Assembly: GCA_039881145.1 (NCBI GenBank)
Contig: JAYKKI010000087.1
Span: 7,613,501 to 7,677,500 of the forward strand
Source: Druceiella hillmani
Taxonomy: Eukaryota > Arthropoda > Insecta > Lepidoptera > Hepialidae
Direction: 5' to 3'
DNA length: 64,000 bases
A program made the position numbers and the translations under genes. The notes below the pieces were generated by a model, which searched no databases, was not told the DNA's origin, and saw only the letters and a list, made by a program, of their open reading frames with translations. Shown piece after piece: positions 1 through 10,925 of the stretch (position 1 is its first letter; each line of letters begins with the position of its first letter).

Positions 1-2
1 TA

Positions 3-1144
3 ATTGACAATGAGGATAACACAATAAAGAGGTCTTATATACAAAATCTGAATGACGTGCAGGAAAAAGAACCATTCCATATAGCCAACAAACTCCGATC
101 GAAGCATCTCAACTTCAAAAGTAATATAATGATTACTATCATTATATAACTCGCAACAAAACTCTTTAGTAGAAGCGTTTCCACAGCTTTATTATTTTGT
201 TGTAGAGAACTAAAATTACCGAGTATTGAAGGACCCATAACAACTGCTAATATGCTATTGTTACTGAATTATCTTTTCGATATTTTAGATTCCAAAACCT
301 ACGGTTACGGTTTAAAACTAGCTATGAACATAGATAACGAAGCGACAGTTTCTCAAAAATTAGATAAAGCAAAAAACTTTTTAAAAACTTTAAAGGTGCC
401 TGTTACGTCAATATACAATAAAATATTAAAATTGATTGAGTCTCCACGATATACTGGCTTTTTAGGCATGTGCATATGAATCGAAAGTGCAAAATTTATT
501 TTTAAAAATTTAATTCATAACGAAAATATTCCATTAAATACTTTAAACTTCATAAAATCAGTCAAGATCATTTACAATTATCGCTTTGTAATATTATATC
601 GAAACTGGTAGCAAATGATAACCCAATACCACCTCAATTTAAAGAACCAATTTGAACTGGAAACTGTATTCCTCTTGAATGTATTTCAATTTTAAATTGC
701 TCCTCTTCCATTGCCAAAATTATTAGGACATAGTTGAAATAAAAGAAGTAGACTTAGAAAATAGTGATTTTGTTTACGCTTTACAACAAATTAATTTGTC
801 ACTATTTTCAGAAACATATCATACCATAGAAGCGAGGTAAAATAGACTCATTTGTTTAAGAAATTAAGGGTGGCTTAATACATCCTTCTGACTATGTTGT
901 CAAAATTTGCCGGCGATGCAAAGTTGTCATTCGAAGTAACGAAAATTACAGAAAGTTTGAATCAGAGAAACGAACTATGTATTTTGTTACGAAAACCTTA
1001 CTCCCTTTTACAAACGAAACATTATTTTCGGACATATTAAATCATCAGTTTAATTACGAAAATAGCAATCACCTAATAGATTTAGCCAAAAGTGTTATGG
1101 AAAAATACATTAACGTACGACTAGTTTATTTAACAAAAAAGTAA
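3..1144 (+). pseudogene. Decayed P-element / THAP9-like transposase, C-terminal half
   Basis: Transposase of the P-element/THAP9 superfamily, a nuclear DNA-cutting enzyme; only the C-terminal half lies in the window and it continues off the left edge. One frame runs from 3 to about 560, broken only by TAA at 147-149 and TGA at 477-479. It contains 'HIANKLRSKHLNFK', 'LFDILDSKT' (around 270-300), 'YGYGLK' and 'PRYTGFLG', followed in frame by 'ESAKFIFKNLI'. A shift of frame near 565 gives 'SQDHLQLSL' and 'NDNPIPPQFK', the family's characteristic block after the catalytic core. A third piece at 881-1144 reads 'HPSDYVVKICRRC' and ends 'EKYINVRLVYLTKK' before a stop, as these proteins do. With two in-frame stops, at least one frameshift and a scrambled stretch at 660-880, it cannot encode a working enzyme. 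The family assignment is from motif memory. Confidence 0.82.
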
Positions 1145-1507
1145 ATTCGAAAAAGAAGTCAGACGTGTATACAAAAAACTAATTCATTTTAGGGGACAAT
1201 AGTGTATTGAAGTGAAACTTATTTACAATCGTGATTTGAAACTCGATGAAACGAAAATGCATCACCACAAAGAAAAAAGTGAAGCTTCTTTAGAATCGTT
1301 GTGATTCAAATTTTAGATCTCCTCTTTATGTATAATATCAATGTAATTATATAAACACATAAATTTCAAAATTTGACCTTCTGTCGTATGATCATAAGCA
1401 CACACCAGAAATTTTTATTTTTTTTATAATCACTAAAACCTCACTCTTTACACGAGATTCATATTTTAAAATAATCCGTAATAAATTATGTTAAACTTTT
1501 TAATACA
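1145..1507. other. 3' flank of the P-like remnant, no gene seen
   Basis: AT-rich DNA following the transposase stop. It may hold the element's 3' untranslated and terminal sequence, but I could not find a terminal inverted repeat or a target duplication because the 5' end of the element is outside the window. Confidence 0.5.
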
Positions 1508-1562
1508 GTAGTTTTCTTAGTTCTGTGTACATTATTGTACACAGAACTAAGAAAAGTACTAC
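1508..1562. repeat. Short hairpin, about 23-bp arms
   Basis: Inverted repeat with arms around 'tttcttagttctgtgtac' (1512-1530) and its reverse complement (1537-1555), separated by 'attatt'. The arms are perfect except for small differences at the outer ends. It could be a hairpin-forming repeat or the palindromic end of an element. Confidence 0.8.
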
Positions 1563-1730
1563 CTTCTAATGAGGGACATAAGACTAACGAACTCACATAC
1601 ATTACACAAACATTCAAATATACATACTCACTTGTGCGAATATACTATTGTTTTTGTAATACACGACAAAAATATCGATAATAAGGTTCATATCCCCACG
1701 TTGCTGAAACTGTGGATTGGCCACACAGAA

Positions 1731-1817
1731 GTCTGTGATTAGCCACTTCAAAGTGGGTGAAAGAAGGCGTGATATATCATGCTCTCTTTCACCCATTTTG
1801 AAGAGACCAATCCACAA
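1731..1817. repeat. Imperfect palindrome, about 43-bp arms
   Basis: The sequence from 'gtctgtgattagccacttca' at 1731 is matched in reverse complement by the sequence ending 'gaccaatccacaac' at 1817, centred near 1774 on 'gatatatc'. The inner arms 'tgggtgaaagaaggcgtgat' and 'tgggtgaaagagagcatgat' differ at only a few bases. 'tgtggattgg' at 1711-1720 repeats the outer arm once more. Confidence 0.8.
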
Positions 1818-2973
1818 CTATTAAACAAATGTTTGTAACTAATCCAAACACAGCGCTTCACTTGCACCACCCCGCACCCCGCAACATTTTGACACGTTTG
1901 TTTTCATTACGAAATGATTCAATGCGGCGTCTTCTTGTTAAGTGGTCTGTAGCTAGTATACATCGTTAATAATTTTTCTGTAGCTTTCTACTTTTAAATA
2001 TGGAAAGATGCGAATAGAAATACATGCTAGTTTGAGATATAAAAGTGATTAAATTTGATAAATACAAAATGTTGCAAATGTGTCTTCACATAATTTAGGA
2101 TTTTTTAAATATTTATATACCTACACGTTGAATTGATCCATTTATTATTATGGAGCTGCTATTCAATACTTCATACCAAGGACTAAATTACAATTTTTTC
2201 GAATCGATCAGAAAAATTAATTTTTCTAATCATATAGAAGTTGAATTTATTTTCAGCAACAAATATAAACATACGTTTGTTAATATATCAGACATACTCG
2301 TAGAAAGCAATGATATACATGAAATAATAAATCTGTAAAGATTTTTAATTTTTCAAATCCACGTATGCTCAAAGTTTTTAAGTATAGTAAAGTAGCAAAA
2401 AAGAAAATCAGATGTAAAGGTCTTTATTTTAATCGGAGTCCATAGCTTTTACAATTTTAATCTTTATCCTCCATTTAACTGTTCTTAATATTAAAATCAC
2501 TACACGAGTTTAGTGAAGTTTTCATCGACTTTTTACCAAGTTCTGTATACAAATATGAAGCATTGAGCGTTTTTGGCATTTTTTCTTCGTAGTTCTCATA
2601 ATATTTTTGATTATGTATTTTGTTAAGATACGTAATGACTGGAAACGAGCACGACAAATTCAAAATCCCAAAAAAAGTTCCAAGCAAAAACTGTTCCTGA
2701 ACGTTTAGTTGCTTTTCTGCGAATTAATACAACGCCATTTAATTGAATTCTAATTGAAGCTTGATTAGTATTAATAAAATTGCATACCTAATATTCTATT
2801 CATGAGATTTTCCTTAATAAATAGACAGAAACATGAATCACACGCACCATTTCTCAAGATGAATATCGTTGAACCGATATATTCCAAGTATATCTTGCGC
2901 AAATAGATTAGAAGAAATATTAATAAATTGTCTCTTTTTAACGATGTATTACTTGTAAGTTTTTGTAGAAATA

Positions 2974-2974
2974 T

Positions 2975-3024
<50 letters not shown>

Positions 3025-3050
3025 TATGTGTGTGTGTGTGTGTGTATATG
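2974..3050. repeat. (TA)n followed by (TG)n microsatellite
   Basis: A TA run interrupted by one 'tg', passing directly into nine or so TG units. Frames reading through it on both strands are low-complexity Ile/Tyr artefacts. Confidence 0.97.
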
Positions 3051-5162
3051 CATACACATGAAATTAATTCAATAACGAGGGTCGCCGTAAGAGGTTTACT
3101 TTTTCCCAAATTATCCTAAAATCAAATTAAAAAATGGATACAAATTAAATTGTTGCTTTTTTATGTAATAGTATCGAATATTTATTTTAAATATTAAAAT
3201 CAGCGACCATTATCGAATAATACACCTAAATCCCATCGATTACTTCAAGTGTAGAAAACGGCAGACAACGAAATAGGGATAATTTTTTTTTTAAAGAAAA
3301 TTAAGAGAAAAAGGCTCAGATGTGTAATATGGCCACAAAAATACTGAGTAGCAAAAGATCGAGGTTTGTTATTCGTTAAAACATATTTAGAATAAGTTCT
3401 TCAATACTATACGGTGGTGCTAAAAACTGTGCTAAATACAGATTAACCATTTAAACGAAATGTACTGATCTTGCCTTATTATGTAACGACTTAGGTTGGA
3501 AATTGTTGGATTTATTTTTAAATATTTCTCGCACTGAACAATTCAAATATGTTTTTGTGAATAAATATATTTTCATTATTTAAAACTACTTATGAGAACG
3601 CTATAAGTTTGATATGAAATATGTCCCTTGCATAAAACGAGATTGGACGTTTGCCAGAGTTGCAATACCAAGTATTATTTCCCTAAGCCCGTAATGTGAA
3701 ACACACCTTTCGTTGTTATTGTTTGTCTCTATTCTTTTCAAATATTTGTTGTTGATATTTTATATGTGCGTATATATTATTTCTCATAATGTGCATATTT
3801 CCACTTAGTTATTTTTAAATTAATTTTTTGCGGATACATTTTTAAAATTATGTCAGTTAATACTTTCGCTTTTTTTCTAAGGAAATTAGTCGGAAGTCAT
3901 AACGTTATAAAATATAAGCAGTGGATTGCATTATTAAATATTGGCATATTATATCATTAATATTGGCATATTATATATATTCAATGGTTACATTTCCCTA
4001 CTTAGTTCCTGAGAATATTTTAAATGGATCCTGTTGAAAAATTATTACAATAAAGTAAAATCATACGCATAACTTTTTCGATTTGAAAATGAAGGTGAGA
4101 GATATACTTTAGAATTATAGTGTTTAGTCCAATATGCGAATATATAAAAATGAAATTTTAAATGACACAAACACATAATTGATGTAAGAACTCTATAGAA
4201 TCTTATATCATTAAGGTGAAATTGACATCCACTATCCATAAACATCAGCGCTGTAAACATTGAATTTATTCGTCTAACTGGTATTTTATTTATCAAAAAA
4301 GAAACAACAAACGTTGTAATGGAATTAGATGTAAAAGTTAGACCCAAGACGTGTGAACACGTGTCTGCTTTTAAGCTATTGAGGAAAAAAATACATCAAC
4401 ATTTATAACTATCGATCTGAACAAAATAATAAAATTAGGATATTAGAACGTCCCAAATGCCTATACTTTGTTTTACAAAACCCGTGATGAAACAGAGAAT
4501 GAATGATTTTTCATTATATAAATTATTTAAAATTTTACTCGATTCATTTTTAACAATATAACATTGTTAAAATTATAGTTAAGTAACCTTATTCAGTTCA
4601 CCCCGTTATCCATTCCACGTAATGACAATTTATTAATTTTGAATCAAGCTTGAGAATCTGGAGGAATAAAGGACAATAAAAACAATATTCATTTTAATTA
4701 GTTTTACTTACATACAGTTTAATAACCCGCTTCTATTTGCTTGAACGGTAACGTCGTAATATTTTAAGGGAGTCTTGAAACTAACTTTTTACTCACTTTT
4801 AATTTTATCTATTTCACACTTTCAACTTACAAAATTCTGAAGATAACAACAAAATAGTACCATGGTACTAAAACGATGATGTAAAGGAAGGAGAAGCCAC
4901 GTGATAGTCACATTAACTTTTCAATGTCTATCAGTAGACACATCGAGCTTGCTCTCAATCCTTGACTTAAGTAGACTTTTGGTTACATAATTTAGCCGAG
5001 TCTGATTATGATGGTGGAAGGTGGTCTGGTGGAAGGGGGACTGGAACTTATCAATATCTAAGAGTAACCTAAGTAAATATGCATGCTAGTAATAAACAAG
5101 CCCCACGTAAAATATACATTTTTTAAATAAAGTTTGTCTTAATATAGCTAAATGGTGAATGA

Positions 5163-5202
5163 CTCAGTATACCTCAGTATACCAATCAGAACTCAGTATA
5201 CC
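5163..5202. repeat. Three copies of 'ctcagtatacc'
   Basis: 'ctcagtatacc' occurs three times with variable spacing, the last two copies followed by 'aat'. This is a small local duplication. Confidence 0.85.
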
Positions 5203-6642
5203 AATTTCAAATTAATAAATTTTTCAAAATGAACCGTACTCAAATGCGGGTAGAGTAGATCAAGTTTAGTTGTGGAATCCAGAGAGTTGTAGATGCTTTT
5301 TTAAATTTTTCCGGACAAAAAAAAATTTAAAATAGTTTCCCCTTATAATATCAAGATGCTATTTAAAGGTGATACTTTCAATATTTAAGACTCAAAACCA
5401 GACGGATTGATATTGCAAAAATAATATTTTTTTCTGTTGATTTTATTATATTACCCTATATAATTTTTTCGTAAATACTTTCAAGGTACACATGCGTCAA
5501 TTGCACAATTTTATCAAATATGAAGGCAATAAAATATACAACAACAAAACTTTTATAGCCTTATACTGAACCAGAGAAGCTAACTGACTTTCAAATATTA
5601 ATAACCGATTCAAATTTTAGACGAATTGAAGAAACAAAGTAAGCTCATATGGAATACTCACAACATCTAAAGTAACCCTTGTGGATCCGCACGCATTCAG
5701 ATGGCATACTTAAACACCTACATCTCCCGCACCACTTCATTATTCATAAATCAATTCAAAATAAGCGTAGCGTCATCTATTCATATGCATAGATACACCA
5801 CAAATTTGTGTAGTGTCAAGGCATACATCTTTATTCCTATATGTTAATGAAATGTAAATGAATTTCTTAAAATATTTCAAACAAACACGCAAACACATGG
5901 AAAAACGGACAATAATTCCAAAAACAGTAATCTTGTGTTCTCTTAATTTTATTGTGTATCGTAAAACCACTTTTTCGTTAATATCTTCAACGTAGAGATG
6001 AATAAATTCTATAGTTTTGTTATATGAATAAATATTTTGATATCCTGTATATTTAATATCGCTTAATACTTTCACTGCAGATGGCGATAGGTTGCCGATG
6101 TCGATACACAGTTTGGAATAAGAATGATTAACCGCTATTTTTGTTTATGTATGTGGTTAAAAATTATAATAGTGAGATGAATGCATGAAAGGTTAGGATT
6201 TTTCATTTTAGTCATTGAAGAATTAACTCAGTATAATAAGTATATGTACTTATGTATATTTACAAAAAAAATTTGAAATAATTCCATCACTTTCAGAAAT
6301 TAAAAGAATAATAGCAATCCTAGTAATGCTGAAAATATTAGCGTTATTAAATTGTTCCACCCTTTAGATTAATACCACCGAATTGCAAGAAGAAAATAAT
6401 TACGAAAGAGTTTATTTTGTTAGGAAAAATATAAAGGAACAATCTACTATCTTCTGGATTCCACAACAAAACTTGTTTTCTGTACGGTTTTCAGCTTTGA
6501 AAAATTTCATCATTAAAAACTGGTATTGTGGATGTCTGTTGTTCATTCTAGTATTTTGTAATATTGAGGCAAAACGTTTATTTAAAAATAAATCTGTAAG
6601 AGTAAAAAAAATTTGTTAAATAAAATTAACGAGTGTTTTTAA

Positions 6643-6646
<4 letters not shown>

Positions 6647-6706
<60 letters not shown>
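6647..6706. repeat. (TA)n tract at the copia 3' boundary
   Basis: A pure TA run ending at 6706, where the 3' LTR of the copia element begins on the other side. The matching tract at 10809-10840 suggests a single microsatellite split by the insertion. Confidence 0.95.
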
Positions 6707-6712
<6 letters not shown>

Positions 6713-6829
6713 AAACAACGTTTTTACACAAAAGCAGTAGAACGACTAACGACTTGTAAAGTAAAGTTACACATTGTTGTACATAGATGGCAGCACTAGT
6801 TTCATATTTTTGATATTAACATTACAACA
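6707..6829 (-). repeat. Copia 3' LTR (123 bp)
   Basis: On the minus strand it begins TGTTGTAATGTTAATATC and ends in GTTTATTATA. It matches 10686-10808 over its full length with two mismatches, in 'aacaacg/aaccacg' and 'ttcatat/ttcacat'. This is short for an LTR; no TATA box or poly(A) signal is obvious beyond AT-rich sequence. Confidence 0.95.
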
Positions 6830-7616
6830 CCCCCACTAAATCGAATAATATAAAAATATCAATAGTATAATATTTTTGTGTAATTTCATATAACAAATTT
6901 CTTAAGTAAACTGCTTCTTTGCAAGCTTCTGTAATTGCCATATATTCTGCTTCACTACTAGACAGCGCAACAGTTTTCTGTTTTTTTGTTTCCCATGATA
7001 TTACACAGCCTGACAGAGTAAAACAAATTCCAGTGTATGATCTCCTATCAATTTCGTTCCCTCCCCAATCAGAATATACAAAACCTTCCAATATTGGGCT
7101 TCCTTCAGCTGAATACTTCAGACCGTAACTTCTAGTATATTTTAAATATCTCATTAATCGCTTTACATAGGCATAATGCTCTTTGGAAAAACAGTTATTA
7201 AATTGACTTAAAAAGGCTACTGCATATACAATATCAGGTCTCGTCAATATAGCCAGATACATTAAACTTCCTATGATTTGCTGATATGGAAAATTATCTA
7301 TACAATGCTCATTATTAGATAAATTTAACTTAAGCTCCATTGGTGTTCTAACAGGTTTGCATTGACTCATATTAAACTTATGCAACAGCTGATCAATATA
7401 ATCTCTTTGAGTTAAGGTCACTGTTTGCTCAGATTTATCAACATTTACATTTACTCCAAGACACTTCTTTATTTCTCCTAAGTCTTTAATTTTAAACTGA
7501 CTAGCTAACATTTGCTTAAAAATTTTTGTCTCAGAAATATCATTTGAGAAAATAAAGAAATCGTTAACAAATAATGTTACAATAGTTTTCAATTGATCTT
7601 GCATTTTTGTATACAT
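6822..7616 (-). pseudogene. Copia pol fragment: reverse transcriptase end and RNase H
   Basis: C-terminal part of copia reverse transcriptase plus most of RNase H. The polymerase active-site motif, normally YVDD, reads FVND at residues 16-19 (about 7560-7571), so one catalytic aspartate is lost. Family blocks follow: 'KDLGEIKKCLGV', 'QIIGSLMYLA', 'TRPDI', then RNase H 'SDWGG' and 'SSSEAEYMA'. After 'YLRNLLYEI' the similarity stops and the frame passes through about 20 unrelated residues into the purine tract. The last part of RNase H, including its final catalytic region, is therefore deleted. Upstream, about 20-30 bases are missing between this piece and the one ending at 7625, where a frameshift also falls. 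Confidence 0.92.
6830..6837 (-). promoter_or_regulatory. Polypurine tract (plus-strand primer site)
   Basis: The minus-strand sequence AGTGGGGG lies immediately before the 3' LTR start TGTTG, the position where the plus-strand primer of an LTR retrotransposon is made. Confidence 0.8.
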
Positions 7617-7624
7617 ACATGGTT

Positions 7625-8806
7625 CTATCTTTGATTGAGTATAATTCTTCTATAATTCTTCTTGTTCCATGCTCTTGAGGACTGTTTTAATCCATAAATG
7701 GCCTTTTTTAATTTAAGTACCTGACCATTCTTAGGTTTTTCAGAAAAATCTTTTGGTATTTGCATATAAATACTTTCCTCAAGAGTACCATTCAAGAAAG
7801 CAGTTGTTACATCTAGATGTGTAGTACTTAAACCTAGTTTTACTGACAATGCAAAAAGTAACCTCAAAGTGGTATGTCTCACTACTGGAGAAAAAGTTTC
7901 TGTAAAGTCCACACCTTTGATTTGCGAAAAACCTTTAGCTACTAATCGCGCACGAAAACGAACTTTATTCTCACTATCGTATTTTTTTTGAAGCACCCAC
8001 TTGCACTGTACAACTCTACCATCTTTTGGAGCTTCACTTAACTCCCACGCATTATTTTCTTTAAAACACTGTAACTCTTCTTGCATTACCGACTGCCATT
8101 GCTCCCTCTCCGGTCCATTCAAGGCATCATGTACTGACAAGCCAGTCGCATCGTCATATGTTTCACTGTCAACACACAGGTTAGATAACCCAAATCTCTC
8201 TGGTGCCTTCCTTGTCCTTGTAGGCCGCGATTGTGGGCTATTCGCTTGAACCTCTTCGAGTGTGCTGTCTGCATCCTCATAGTCGCTTGGAACATATGTC
8301 TCATCATCAGACTGTGAACTGTTTAAAAAACTTTCAGAGTCATTTTGACTGGATGTTGACATACTCTTATGTTGCTCAGGCGAACTTTGGCTAGATCTTG
8401 ATTCGGGATCATCAGACTTCTCTCTATTCCCCACTGAATCAACGTTCTGAACTTGCACTTTGATGAGATGCTCAGGATTTGATTCCTTCTCGATGATGAT
8501 CACGTCTCTACTGGTTGTTACAGTCTTTGTTTCTGGATTGTATACTCTGTATCCTTTTATATAATCTGGATATCCAATGAGAATATATTTGTACGGCTTC
8601 TTGTCCCACTTCTTCCTCTTTTCTTTTGCAACATGGACCATAACAGTGCTTCCGAAGATTCTTATATTACTTATATTAGGTTTAGAGCCAGTCCACAGCT
8701 CATATGGGGTTCTATTGTTTAATGCTGCTGCCACAATTCGATTCTGCAGATACACTGCAGTATTCGTGGCGTCACCCCAGAACTCTTTGCCTAAAATAGT
8801 AGACAT
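7625..8806 (-). pseudogene. Copia pol fragment: integrase C-terminus and first part of reverse transcriptase
   Basis: Begins inside integrase with 'EFWGDATNTAVYLQNR', then 'TPYELWTGSKPN' and 'RIFGSTVMVHV', the usual copia integrase C-terminal blocks. A Ser/Asp/Glu-rich linker of about 110 residues follows. Reverse transcriptase then opens with 'WQSVMQEELQCF', 'VQCKWVLQKK', 'RARLVAKGFSQIKGVDF', 'ETFSPVVR', 'LDVTTAFLNG' (with the first catalytic Asp) and 'KKAIYGLKQSSRAW'. It overlaps the 8791-9426 piece in a different frame, so a single-base indel near 8800 separates them. It ends at 7625 through a small deletion and frameshift before the FVND motif. Confidence 0.93.
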
Positions 8807-9426
8807 CTGGCTTTTTCTACTATTGTACGATTGAATCGTTCACACAATCCATTTTGTTGAGGAGTGTATGGATTGGTCTTCTGATGTTTCATGCCAAAAC
8901 TATTCAGGTAATCTTCAAATTCTTTACTACAGAACTCCAGCCCATTATCACTTCTTAATACTTTGATTGTTCTTTTTGTTTCATTTTCCACTTGAGCTTT
9001 AAAAATCTTGAAATACTTCAAAGCCTCATTCTTGTGTTTCAGAAAATAAACAAATGTCATCCGACTATGATCGTCAACAAACAACAAGAAGTATCTTGAG
9101 CCACCTATAGACACATTCTCCATAGGTCCACATATATCCGTATGGACAATATCTAGTAAGTTACTGCTTCTCTGACCAGTGCTCTTGAACGGTAACCTGG
9201 ATTGTTTACCTTCACAGCATGTCGAACAGGAAGATTTGCTAATGTCAACTTTTTCATCAAGTGACATACCTTGGACGGCGTTCTTCATCTGATTCAAATA
9301 ATCTTTATTTACGTGTCCTAATCTGCGATGCCATGTTACTCCTGACACAACTGATGCTGCTAAACTAACTTGTTTTAGCAAATTAACTTTATACACACCA
9401 TTGACTAACGCTGCTGTGGCGACCAA
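8791..9426 (-). pseudogene. Copia pol fragment: integrase zinc finger and catalytic core
   Basis: Contains the GAG-pre-integrase and HHCC zinc-binding region ('WHRRLGHVNKDYL', 'SCSTCCEGKQSRLPF') and the DDE catalytic core. The three acidic residues are visible in 'IVHTDICGP', 'VLRSDNGLEF' and 'NGLCERFNRTIVEKAR'. Integrase joins retroelement cDNA to chromosomal DNA in the nucleus. The catalytic triad is intact, but the frame is cut from protease by a one-base shift near 9425 and from the integrase C-terminus near 8800. Confidence 0.93.
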
Positions 9427-9761
9427 GTCATTATTTTTGTTTTAACTGAGCAACCACTTTCGTTAAAAGAGATATTATTACCATTCATTATCAATTGACT
9501 TACTGATAACAAGTTTGTTGTCAGACTTGGTACACATAATACGTTGCGTACTTCAATGTCGTCATCATGATTTTCTGTTGTAGTCGTAATTTTCACATCT
9601 CCAGAACACAATATTGACACCTTTTCACTGTTAGCAACAATTATTTCTCTGTTTTGTTCATATTGTGCATTCATAACCCAACTTTCATTGCCTGTGAGGT
9701 GTACACTTGCGCCCGATTCGATATACCATTCATCTTTGTTGAAGTTTCCACTCAAAAACAC
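9405..9761 (-). pseudogene. Copia pol fragment: aspartic protease
   Basis: Retroelement aspartic protease that would cut the Gag-Pol polyprotein inside the virus-like particle. The motif reads 'WYIESGASVHLTG' (about residues 12-24), so the catalytic Asp of the usual D-S-G-A is Glu here. Further blocks are 'NVLCVPSLTTNLLSVSQL' and 'GCSVKTK'. The D-to-E change would be expected to impair catalysis. It is separated from gag by a one-base shift near 9780, in an A-rich stretch after the zinc knuckle. Confidence 0.9.
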
Positions 9762-10613
9762 TGCGCTAAAAGCATTCTCTTCTTATTTTTCTGATTTGAC
9801 GAGTTGTTTTCGTTTTTACACTGACTTTTGTAGTGGCCGATTTGTCTACAGCGGTAGCATTTTATCTGTTTTACATTTGACATATCAGTTCTACCAACAT
9901 TACTTTTTCTGGCCATAGACAAATTTGTGTTGTTTTCCTTTTTAGACTGAATAGCAAATGCACCGCTAACTTCACTCTCTTCATGACTTGCCAAATCCAT
10001 ATCCAACAGTTTTGTTTTGATGGAATCTGCCGTTATAGGAATGCCGGAATGCTCTATTGCCATGATCATAGGGGAAAATCGATCAGGCAATCCCGCTAAT
10101 AGCAATGACAGGATCATTGCTCCATAAATCGTTGATTTCAAAACCTGTTCCTCTGAGTTTCTGTGCTGTATCAATAATCTGCGTCAGGTAAGACGTCATG
10201 GAACTGCAATTCTCTCGGCGAATCGAAATCAAATTCCTTAGTAGACTTATCCGTCGTGAAAATCCACTGTCATCGAATAATTGTTTCAGCTTCTCCCATA
10301 ATTCTTTGGATGATGAAACATTTCTCACGTGAACGTATAATGACGGGTCGATCGTCATAATCAATTTTGCTCTGGTTTTTTCGTCATCTGCGGTTTTTAT
10401 TTCTTGATTTAATTCTGGCTTGACACAATGTTTCATGCCTTCAAGAATTAAAAAATTCTCCGCCGCGAAACACCATTCATTGTAGTTATCGCGCCCCGTA
10501 AGCTTCGGCACATTGACAAGATATTTAGCAGTCATTTTTGCGATGCCCTTAATCTTGTACCCTGCGATAATACGGCAAAATAACAACAGTCTGTGCCTAT
10601 ACAGTTCTATCAC
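9752..10613 (-). pseudogene. Copia gag with CCHC zinc knuckle, frameshifted
   Basis: Structural Gag polyprotein region that would form the particle and bind RNA. The likely start is the Met at 10535 ('MTAKYLVNVPKLTGRDNY'), because copia Gag typically opens with a short stretch before a 'F/L-x-G-x-N-Y/F-x-x-W' block, here 'LTGRDNYNEW'. The frame to 10083 carries 'ELWEKLKQLFDD' and 'LRNLISIRRENCSSM'. A one-base shift near 10120 moves into the frame 10174-9752, which continues 'LLLAGLPDRFSPMIM' and ends with the zinc knuckle 'CYRCRQIGHYKSQC' (9856-9815). Copia-type elements normally encode Gag and Pol in one continuous frame, so these breaks are damage rather than programmed shifts. Confidence 0.92.
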
Positions 10614-10674
10614 GTCCTTTTCGCTGGATAATATTGCAAAAAAATACTATTTTAACGTGAAATTATGAGCGTAA

Positions 10675-10685
10675 GGCCCATAACC
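10675..10685 (-). promoter_or_regulatory. Copia-type tRNA primer binding site
   Basis: GGTTATGGGCC on the minus strand lies directly after the 5' LTR. From memory, this matches the site in Drosophila copia, which is primed by an internally cleaved initiator-methionine tRNA fragment rather than by a tRNA 3' end. Only 11 bases are clearly shared before the sequence diverges. Confidence 0.8.
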
Positions 10686-10802
10686 TATAATAAACCACGT
10701 TTTTACACAAAAGCAGTAGAACGACTAACGACTTGTAAAGTAAAGTTACACATTGTTGTACATAGATGGCAGCACTAGTTTCACATTTTTGATATTAACA
10801 TT

Positions 10803-10808
<6 letters not shown>
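10686..10808 (-). repeat. Copia 5' LTR (123 bp)
   Basis: Partner of 6707-6829, identical except at two positions. It would hold the element's promoter, but no motif stands out in this short sequence. Confidence 0.95.

Positions 10809-10840
<32 letters not shown>
10809..10840. repeat. (TA)n tract at the copia 5' boundary
   Basis: A TA run that begins at the LTR edge, the other half of the microsatellite split by the copia insertion. Confidence 0.93.
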
Positions 10841-10841
<1 letters not shown>

Positions 10842-10925
10842 ATAAAAAATATAGTTTTTATGTGTCATTTATGTTCAATACAAGTACATATTTATTTATG
10901 TACATTAACGTATCTAATTGATACA

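Larger units (their letters stand above)
1818..6646. other. Gene-empty AT-rich stretch
   Basis: No recognisable gene. Short open frames occur at 2150-2338 (+), 2475-2687 (-), 4045-4347 (-), 5773-6075 (-) and 6383-6619 (+). None shows a motif, a good start context or biased composition I can interpret. Local features are a (TA)n/(TG)n tract at 2974-3050, a direct repeat of 'attaaNattggcatattata' at 3939-3976, three copies of 'ctcagtatacc' at 5163-5202, and a purine-rich G patch at 5008-5042. Confidence 0.5.
6707..10808 (-). mobile_element. Ty1/copia-type LTR retrotransposon, full length but defective
   Basis: A retrotransposon of about 4.1 kb read on the minus strand. The order is LTR, primer binding site, gag with zinc knuckle, protease, integrase, reverse transcriptase, RNase H, purine tract, LTR. 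Integrase before reverse transcriptase is the copia order. The two 123-bp LTRs differ at only two positions, so insertion looks recent, yet gag-pol is broken at five points and the RNase H end is missing. It sits inside a TA microsatellite with 'tatat' on both sides, which fits a 5-bp target duplication but is not diagnostic there. This copy cannot make its own proteins; it could only have moved with proteins supplied by another copy, unless the indels are sequencing errors. Confidence 0.95.

Noticed and set aside
2771..3119. Overlapping open frames on both strands through the TA/TG tract
   Set aside because: They exist only because TA repeats lack stops; the translations are Ile/Tyr and Thr/His runs. 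The same applies to frames at 16091, 29837, 47534, 55704-56047, 57323 and 59528.
8001..8834. Plus-strand and second minus-strand frames inside the copia element
   Set aside because: Shadows of the integrase and reverse transcriptase frames.
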